11,033 bases of DNA, taken from Bacilli bacterium (GTDB taxonomy: Bacteria > Bacillota_I > Bacilli_A > RF39 > UBA660). The notes under the pieces are model-generated. The model was not told the origin of the DNA and searched no databases. It saw only the letters and a program-made list of their open reading frames with translations. The DNA lies in assembly GCA_017470045.1 (NCBI GenBank), contig JAFUFG010000067.1, positions 1-11,033 of the forward strand, in the 5' to 3' direction. Position numbers and translations under genes: made by a program. Positions 6,140 through 11,033 of this stretch are shown here, piece by piece. Every line of letters begins with the position of its first letter. Positions within the stretch are counted from its first letter, which is position 1.

Positions 6140-6753
6140 CGAATATTTAATTTTACAGTACCTAATTTAATGGTATTATCACTATAATCTAATGTCATCG
6201 TATTGATGGCATTATTTTTTTTCACAATCGTAATTCCATCTGGTATAACACAATTGAAGTTACCATCTTTATCCATACAACCAGCTTCTACTGTTAATGT
6301 TATTTTATTACCATCAATAGAGTAGGTACCAGTAATAGATTCTGTTGATAAATAATTATCAATATTTAATAAATATCTGTGATCAATTGTATCATTTCCG
6401 TTTGTAACTCTTCTTTTACTTTCTGTTAGTACTAAATAATATTTGTCATCTTGACTATAATAATATTTTGTAGAAGAATTGGTTTCTATTTTTGGTTCTT
6501 CTTTTGCTTCTTGTTCTTTTTCTTCTTCTATCTCTTTTTCGACACTATTATTAGTTGTTGTATTGGTATTTGGATATTGGTTGATTGTAGAAGATCCATC
6601 TTGAAATGTTTCTTCTACTGTAGTATTTGTTTCTTTTTTGTCTTTTTTTAAATCTTTAAAAGTACTATTATTTCGGATAGCAATACTTACAAATATCGCA
6701 ACAATTAGAAAAATTACAATAAACATTAAATTTCTTTGTTTTGTATCATCCAT
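6136..6753 (-). CDS. Membrane-anchored extracytoplasmic protein of unknown function
   Basis: A 205-aa protein (start at 6753) that I do not recognise. A short basic N-terminus precedes one hydrophobic helix, LMFIVIFLIVAIFVSIAI (about 9-26). Then comes a low-complexity linker rich in Thr, Asn and Glu (about 27-90, with a Glu/Lys run before PKIETNSS), and a C-terminal domain (about 90-205) of beta-strand-like segments (YYYSQDDKYYLVLTE, GTYSIDGNKITLTVEAG, TMTLDYSDNTIKLGTVKLNI) with two cysteines in GCMDKDGNFNC. The pattern suggests a single-pass anchor holding an outside domain; no lipobox is present. The start is chosen at 6753 because AGGGG lies 8 nt upstream. An ATG at 6777 sits at the -10 box and would not be transcribed. 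Confidence 0.7.
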   Translation of the reverse strand: MDDTKQRNLMFIVIFLIVAIFVSIAIRNNSTFKDLKKDKKETNTTVEETFQDGSSTINQYPNTNTTTNNSVEKEIEEEKEQEAKEEPKIETNSSTKYYYSQDDKYYLVLTESKRRVTNGNDTIDHRYLLNIDNYLSTESITGTYSIDGNKITLTVEAGCMDKDGNFNCVIPDGITIVKKNNAINTMTLDYSDNTIKLGTVKLNIR

Positions 6754-6777
6754 AAACATTACCCCTTTACGTCGCAT

Positions 6778-6806
6778 ATTATAGCATAAAGTTTTACTTT
6801 TTTCAA
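6778..6806 (-). promoter_or_regulatory. Sigma-A promoter of the minus-strand membrane protein
   Basis: Read on the minus strand: TTGAAA (complement of 6801-6806), a 17-bp spacer and TATAAT (complement of 6778-6783). Transcription should begin near 6771, which places the upstream ATG at 6777 outside the transcript and supports the start at 6753. Confidence 0.8.
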
Positions 6807-6810
6807 GATT

Positions 6811-6816
6811 TATAAT
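6811..6816 (+). promoter_or_regulatory. -10 box for the divergent NDT-like gene
   Basis: TATAAT at 6811-6816 is followed by a short leader and GGAGG (6834-6838) before the ATG at 6844. The -35 at the right distance (AAAGTT, 6788-6793) is poor. The element lies just beyond the -35 of the opposing promoter, so the two promoters share DNA. Confidence 0.5.
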
Positions 6817-6843
6817 ACTATAGAAGTGTAAATGGAGGATATT

Positions 6844-7266
6844 ATGAAAAAAATAATGATTGTATGTAGTAGTTTCTTATATGATAAAATTCCAGAAATT
6901 GAAAAAGAATTAAAAGACTTTGAGATTATTTATCCAAATGGATATGGAAAAACATATGATGATACTAGATATGAAGATATGACTCATCAAGAATATGTAG
7001 ATTTTTTTAAAGAAATGTATTTTATGAGTAGAGATAAAATAAGCAAAGTAGATGCTTGTTTGGTATTAAACTTTGATAAAACTAAGAATGGTCAAACATT
7101 AAATAATTATATTGGAGCAAGTACTTTTTTGGAAATGTATGAAGCTTTTATGCAAGGAAAAGAAATCTATTGTATGAATGAGTTACCAGATAATTTATTA
7201 AATGAAGAGTTGAGAGGGTTTGATCCAGTAATATTACATGGTGATTTGTCTCTTATAAAACGTTAA
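6844..7266 (+). CDS. Nucleoside 2-deoxyribosyltransferase-like protein
   Basis: A 140-aa soluble protein with a Rossmann-like beginning (KKIMIVCSSFLY), a middle part with charged helices, and a C-terminal half reading VDACLVLNFDKTKNGQTLNNYIGASTFLEMYEAFMQGKEIYCMNELP. The 'D-ACLVLN ... NYIG..TFLEM..A...GK.IY..N' arrangement is what I associate with the nucleoside 2-deoxyribosyltransferase-like/DUF4406-type superfamily, where the Glu after FL is the candidate catalytic residue. Members are often annotated only by fold, so activity on nucleosides is not established. GGAGG at 6834-6838, 5 nt before the ATG at 6844, fixes the start. An in-frame ATG at 6832 overlaps that ribosome binding site and is rejected. 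The gene is monocistronic, with its own promoter and terminator. Confidence 0.65.
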   Translation: MKKIMIVCSSFLYDKIPEIEKELKDFEIIYPNGYGKTYDDTRYEDMTHQEYVDFFKEMYFMSRDKISKVDACLVLNFDKTKNGQTLNNYIGASTFLEMYEAFMQGKEIYCMNELPDNLLNEELRGFDPVILHGDLSLIKR

Positions 7267-7272
7267 TTTTGT

Positions 7273-7296
7273 GCACACAAAATTGTGTGCTTTTTT
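7273..7296 (+). terminator. Intrinsic terminator of the NDT-like gene
   Basis: GCACACAA (7273-7280) pairs with TTGTGTGC (7283-7290), followed by six T residues (7291-7296). The innermost pairs are opened by the tight loop. Confidence 0.93.
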
Positions 7297-7328
7297 ATTG
7301 CCTTTTCACAGAAAACAGTTGTGTTTCA

Positions 7329-7337
7329 TGGTATAAT
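7329..7337 (+). promoter_or_regulatory. Extended -10 promoter of the giant glycine-rich protein gene
   Basis: TGGTATAAT (7329-7337) is an extended -10 element (TGn plus exact TATAAT); no convincing -35 is seen. The start is predicted near 7344, giving a leader of about 35 nt with AGGGG (7368-7372) 6 nt before the ATG. Confidence 0.6.
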
Positions 7338-7378
7338 ATATTATGAGTAAAAATAGACAAAAAAGGTAGGGGATAAGC

Positions 7379-10300
7379 ATGAGAAAATTCCAATGGAATC
7401 GTCTTTGTACAATTCTTGTTTTAATCATGTTTGTTACTGTTACCTATGCGTCTTTTAATACGGAATTATTTGTTAATGGAAATGCTTATTTGAGAGTGAA
7501 TAAAGATATTCGAATTACTAATATTCGTTTATTTGAAACAGAATATAATGGGTATGAAAATACAAATTCAGAATATACTGCAGATTCTGTATCTATGGAT
7601 GTTTCACTACCTAGACAAGCATCTTCTGTTACTTATCAGGTTACTGTTTCTAATGTATCGGATAAACGTTATAAAATAACGGATATTTTAGAAAGTTCTT
7701 ATAACAATAAAGATGTTAAATACGAGTTAGTAGATGCCTCTATTGGAAACATTGTAGAACCTCACACAGAAAAGACTTTTACGATTAAATTTACGAATAA
7801 TGTAACCATTGTAGAAGAAGAAGATGTATACGAAACAGAAGAATATACTTTTGACTATACTGGAGGAGAACAAGTATTCACAGTTCCATACGATGGAGAG
7901 TATACTCTAGAAGTATGGGGAGCACAAGGTGGTAAAACTAGTAATTACCGTGGTGGATATGGCGGATATTCAAGGGGGATAATTTCTCTAAAGAAAAATA
8001 AAAAGATATATATTAATATTGGTGGAGCTGGAAAAACTGCTATTTTAGAAGCTCAAAGTGGTGGATACAATGGTGGCGGTGCAGGAAATGGAGGAGAATG
8101 CAATAATACTTATCGTTATGCAGCGCCAGGTGGCGGTGCTACCCACATTGCATATACTACAGGAACACTAAATAAATTAGCAAGTTTTAAAGGTACTTTG
8201 GTAAATAATAGTTATTATAATTCGAATCAAATCTTAATTGTTGCTGGTGGCGGAGGCGGAGCCCAAGAAATGTCGAAGGCATATGGAGATGGTGCTAGTG
8301 CCGGAGGTTATATAGGAAATAAATCATTCTGGACTAATAATGGACATAATTATTTTGTGAGAGCAGGCGGAGGAACACAAACATCAGGTGGCACTGTAGG
8401 TTATTCTTATATGGTACAAGAAGCAAGTGGAAATCGAATCGGTTCTTTTGGACAAGGTGGATATCATACTGGAGGAAATTGTGGTAACTGGTCCGGAGGA
8501 GGTGGAGGCTTCTATGGTGGTGGATCAGGAGAATTTGCTCCTGGTGGAGGAGGTTCTGGATATATTGGAACTTCTAATTTAACAAATAAAGAAATGTATT
8601 GTTATCAATGTTCAGAGTCAGAGGACGAATCAACAAAAACAGTCTCTACTAATAATCATTCTACAACTCCAACTAGTAACTATGCAAAAGAGGGAAATGG
8701 TTATGCAAAGATTACTTTAAAACGTAAGATACAAGATAATAGTGAATTTGATTTTGATTATACTGGTACCGAACAAACTTTATCTGCACCATATACTGGA
8801 ATTTATAGACTTGAAGCATGGGGTTCTGAAGGTGCTTTATCAAAGTGGGGAGGAACTGCTGGTAGAGGTGGTTATGCAACCGGTTTAATAAATCTTACAA
8901 AAAATGAGCAACTACATATTTATGTAGGCGGAAAAACGCCTTTTAATGGAGGTGGTGGTACAGAAGCTGATGGTGAAAATGGTGGTGCCAAAGGTGGAGG
9001 TGCTACTCACATAGCTACTGTTACTGGTGAATTAAAAACTTTATCCAATAAATTAAATGATATTCTTATTGTTGCTGGTGGCGGAGGAGCTGCTGAACGA
9101 CTTGTAGGAGGCTCTGGCGGAGGCTTTGAAGGTAATAATGGTACATCTAGTACTACTTATCCAGGTTATGGTTCTGGTGGAACACAAACCGCTGGTGGAC
9201 AAGGAATGACAAATAATGATAAAAATCCGAGTAGAAATATAAATGGTTCTTTTGGACAAGCGGGAATTGGTACAGCTACTGATTCTGGTCCTGGTGGCGG
9301 AGGCGGTTTCTATGGCGGAGGAGCTGTTACTTATGCAGGTGCTGGAGGTGGAGGTTCTGGTTATATTGGTAATTCTAGACTTTATGACAAAGTAATGTAT
9401 TGCTATAACTGTAAACAATCAGACGATGCTAATACTAAAACAGTATCCACGAAAGCATATTCTTCCACTCCAAAAGTTTACCAAGCAAAAACAGGACAAG
9501 GATTTTCTAGAATCACATTAGTAAAAAGAACAATTAATCAAACATCATTGACTCTTGATTTTACTTTTGAAGAATATTCGAATGGAAATGAATACGTGTT
9601 TGGATTTACTGGTGAAGAACAGACTTTTAATGTTCCTAGAACTGGATATTATAAAGTAGAGTTGTGGGGAGCAGAAGGAGGAGCTGGTAGATTAGATTGG
9701 AGTACAATTAGAGCTGGTGGACTTGGTGGATATACAAGTGGAACGATCAAATTGAATAAAGGCGAAAAATTATATGTTTATGTTGGTGGTCATCCAGAAA
9801 TAAGTGGAACTATTGATAAATACACCGGTGGAACAGGTGGTTACAATGGTGGTGGAAATGGTGGAAATGATGGTAACAAGGATGCAGACTCTGAACCTGG
9901 TGGAGCTGGAGGAGGAGCAACAGATATTCGTTTATTAAATGGTAGTTGGGATGACTTTGATTCTTTAAAATCACGTATCATGGTAGCTGGAGCTGGTGGT
10001 GGAGGAACTTACTTCAATTTAGGAGGTGTTGGTGGAACACTTACTGGTTCTACTTATCAATTTGGTATTGGACAAAATGGTGTTGATTTTAACTCTGGTA
10101 CCGGAGGTGGAGGTTCTGGATATTATGGAGGTTCTACTAATGATACAACTTCTGGAGGTTTAGGTTCTGGTGGTACTTCTTATATTTCCGGTCATGAAGG
10201 TTGTGATAGCATTTCTGATTCTTCTACAGAGGATAATATTTCTCATACTGGAAGTAGTAATCATTATTCTCATTATATTTTTACCAATACTACTATGATT

Positions 10301-11033
10301 GATGGTGCTGGTTACTCTTGGACCGATACTCGTGGTACTGAAGTTGTTGGAATGCCAACACATGATGGAAGTACAACTATGACTGGAAATAGCGATGATG
10401 GTTTTGCTAAAATCACGTTTATTGAGGAAGTGCCTGAATATACTTTTGAGTATACAGGTGATGTTCAAGCATTTACTGCTCCATATAAAGGAACCTATAA
10501 AATTGAATTATGGGGAGCACAAGGTGGAAATGTTGGCTCACTTATAGGTGCTTTAGGTGGTTATACCTCTGGCACTATTCAATTAGATAGAAATAAAAAA
10601 CTTTATCTTTATGTTGGAGAACATCCTGCGGCTATAGAAGACCGATATTCCTTTAATGGTGGTGGACGTGGAACTGTTGCTACTGCCAACAATACTACGA
10701 AAGCTGGAGGCGGAGGAGGAGCAACGGATATTCGTCTAGAAAAAGATGATTGGAATAGTTTCTCTTCTCTAAAAAGTAGGATTATGATTGCTTCTGGTGG
10801 TTCTGGATTTACTAGATGGGATTCTCGTTCTATTCCTGGAGGAGAAGCTGGAGGTTTAATTGGATATAATGGTTACTCTTCGAAAACAAGCGAAGCAACA
10901 AATTATTTAGCGAATGCAACTGGTGCCACTCAAATCTCGGCTGGTTTAGGTTCTGCTCAAGATGAACCTACTTCAGAAGAACCATTTGTAGGTAAATTTG
11001 GTATGGGAGGTTATCATCAATACTTCACAAAAG
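7379..11033 (+). CDS. Giant secreted protein with tandem ALK/LTK-like glycine-rich domains, 3' end outside window
   Basis: An open frame of at least 1218 codons, without a stop to the right edge. Residues 1-24 form a signal peptide or anchor (basic MRKFQWNR, hydrophobic core, T-Y-A before S25). Residues about 25-155 are a beta-rich domain starting SFNTELFVNGNAYLRV, vaguely like TasA-type surface proteins. At least four glycine-rich domains follow, starting near F158, F459, F743 and F1023. Each opens with F-x-Y/F-T-G-x-x-Q, then (V/A)P-x-x-G-x-Y-x-(L/V/I)-E-x-W-G. Next comes a (I/L)Y-(I/V/L)-(N/Y)-(I/V)-G strand, and the three complete domains close with a (Y/F)-(A/S)-(K/R)-I-T strand. Glycine clusters lie between. 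This layout matches the glycine-rich domain family (Gly_rich) of the ALK and LTK receptors. A role in the cell surface or adhesion is inferred. The ribosome binding site AGGGG (7368-7372) fixes the start. Confidence 0.88.
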   Translation, partial: MRKFQWNRLCTILVLIMFVTVTYASFNTELFVNGNAYLRVNKDIRITNIRLFETEYNGYENTNSEYTADSVSMDVSLPRQASSVTYQVTVSNVSDKRYKITDILESSYNNKDVKYELVDASIGNIVEPHTEKTFTIKFTNNVTIVEEEDVYETEEYTFDYTGGEQVFTVPYDGEYTLEVWGAQGGKTSNYRGGYGGYSRGIISLKKNKKIYINIGGAGKTAILEAQSGGYNGGGAGNGGECNNTYRYAAPGGGATHIAYTTGTLNKLASFKGTLVNNSYYNSNQILIVAGGGGGAQEMSKAYGDGASAGGYIGNKSFWTNNGHNYFVRAGGGTQTSGGTVGYSYMVQEASGNRIGSFGQGGYHTGGNCGNWSGGGGGFYGGGSGEFAPGGGGSGYIGTSNLTNKEMYCYQCSESEDESTKTVSTNNHSTTPTSNYAKEGNGYAKITLKRKIQDNSEFDFDYTGTEQTLSAPYTGIYRLEAWGSEGALSKWGGTAGRGGYATGLINLTKNEQLHIYVGGKTPFNGGGGTEADGENGGAKGGGATHIATVTGELKTLSNKLNDILIVAGGGGAAERLVGGSGGGFEGNNGTSSTTYPGYGSGGTQTAGGQGMTNNDKNPSRNINGSFGQAGIGTATDSGPGGGGGFYGGGAVTYAGAGGGGSGYIGNSRLYDKVMYCYNCKQSDDANTKTVSTKAYSSTPKVYQAKTGQGFSRITLVKRTINQTSLTLDFTFEEYSNGNEYVFGFTGEEQTFNVPRTGYYKVELWGAEGGAGRLDWSTIRAGGLGGYTSGTIKLNKGEKLYVYVGGHPEISGTIDKYTGGTGGYNGGGNGGNDGNKDADSEPGGAGGGATDIRLLNGSWDDFDSLKSRIMVAGAGGGGTYFNLGGVGGTLTGSTYQFGIGQNGVDFNSGTGGGGSGYYGGSTNDTTSGGLGSGGTSYISGHEGCDSISDSSTEDNISHTGSSNHYSHYIFTNTTMIDGAGYSWTDTRGTEVVGMPTHDGSTTMTGNSDDGFAKITFIEEVPEYTFEYTGDVQAFTAPYKGTYKIELWGAQGGNVGSLIGALGGYTSGTIQLDRNKKLYLYVGEHPAAIEDRYSFNGGGRGTVATANNTTKAGGGGGATDIRLEKDDWNSFSSLKSRIMIASGGSGFTRWDSRSIPGGEAGGLIGYNGYSSKTSEATNYLANATGATQISAGLGSAQDEPTSEEPFVGKFGMGGYHQYFTK
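7850..11033 (+). repeat. Four tandem glycine-rich domain repeats within the giant gene
   Basis: Units: 7850-8725 (residues 158-449), 8753-9529 (459-717), 9605-10420 (743-1014) and 10445 to the edge (1023 onward, cut). Order inside a unit: the opening strands; GGY.(S/T).G.I.L; the Y(I/V)..GG strand; (P/K)GGGATH(I) in units 1-2 or GGGATDIR in units 3-4; I(L/M)(I/V)A(G/S)GG; then GSFGQ..., GGGGGFYGGG and GGGGSGYIG in units 1-2. Units 1 and 2 are closest to each other and share a CYxC motif; units 3 and 4 share ATDIRL and form a second subtype. Repeats are diverged, so they are old duplications rather than recent copies. Confidence 0.85.

Noticed and set aside
6451..6651. Plus-strand 66-codon Phe-rich frame
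   Set aside because: It is the complement of the Glu/Lys-rich linker of the minus-strand membrane protein; the hydrophobic look comes from TTC/TTT runs opposite GAA/AAA codons.
6754..6777. Upstream ATG (6777) and ATG at 6759 for the minus-strand gene
   Set aside because: The 6777 ATG lies at the -10 box; the 6759 ATG is only 2 nt from the AGGGG ribosome binding site, whereas 6753 is at 8 nt.
7343..7369. Eight-codon mini-frame before the giant gene, ending in TAG at 7367-7369
   Set aside because: It starts at about the predicted transcription start with no ribosome binding site; the TAG is part of the AGGTAGGGG ribosome binding region. Probably chance.
9053..10468. Two minus-strand Ser/Thr-rich frames (9053-9418, 10160-10468)
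   Set aside because: They are shadows of the glycine-rich repeats: ACC/TCC-type codons are the complement of GGT/GGA. The plus-strand frame is continuous across both.
7850..11033. CRISPR array or recent DNA tandem repeat in the glycine-rich region
   Set aside because: The periodicity is about 800-900 bp, at protein-domain level and well diverged. Short GGTGGTGGA-like strings are glycine codons, not spaced repeats.

Overview
The window is AT-rich DNA with short intergenic gaps, strong AGGAGG-type ribosome binding sites, sigma-A promoters of TTGACA/TATAAT type and many U-tailed intrinsic terminators. Together with a glmS ribozyme and a secreted protein beginning with a ...TYASF... leader, this suggests a low-GC Bacillota, probably a gut-associated member of the Bacilli/'Tenericutes' side. 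All stops seen are TAA or TAG and no in-frame TGA was needed, so the standard bacterial code fits. The taxonomic assignment is inference.

Layout. Positions 1-1974 hold a co-directional run: the 3' part of a cation diffusion facilitator (likely Mn/Fe type), an RdgB/HAM1 nucleotide-sanitising pyrophosphatase, and a stand-alone ClpB/ClpC-D1-like AAA+ ATPase, closed by a strong terminator. Positions 2039-2633 hold no protein gene. They form one large structured RNA of about 595 nt, closed by a 29-bp terminal helix whose three non-Watson-Crick positions are all G.U wobbles on the + strand. It is probably of the ROOL type of ornate large RNAs, though the class is not proven. A near-consensus promoter directly abuts its 3' end and drives a small helix-turn-helix-like protein (2768-3139) that ends inside its own terminator.

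Next comes glmS (3398-5176) behind a recognisable glmS ribozyme and a hairpin that can mask its ribosome binding site. An EamA-family 10-TM transporter (5240-6139) follows. It converges, with overlapping stop codons, on a minus-strand membrane-anchored protein of unknown function. A short nucleoside 2-deoxyribosyltransferase-like protein (6844-7266) is transcribed divergently from that gene out of overlapping promoters.

From 7379 to the right edge runs one open frame of at least 1218 codons with no stop. It encodes a secreted giant protein with a signal peptide, a beta-rich N-terminal domain and at least four tandem glycine-rich domains of about 260-290 residues, resembling the glycine-rich domain of the animal ALK/LTK receptors.

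The two most notable items are the ornate RNA with its adjacent regulator-like gene and the tandem ALK/LTK-like glycine-rich surface protein. The rest is mainly housekeeping: metal homeostasis, nucleotide-pool cleaning, and amino-sugar supply for the cell envelope.
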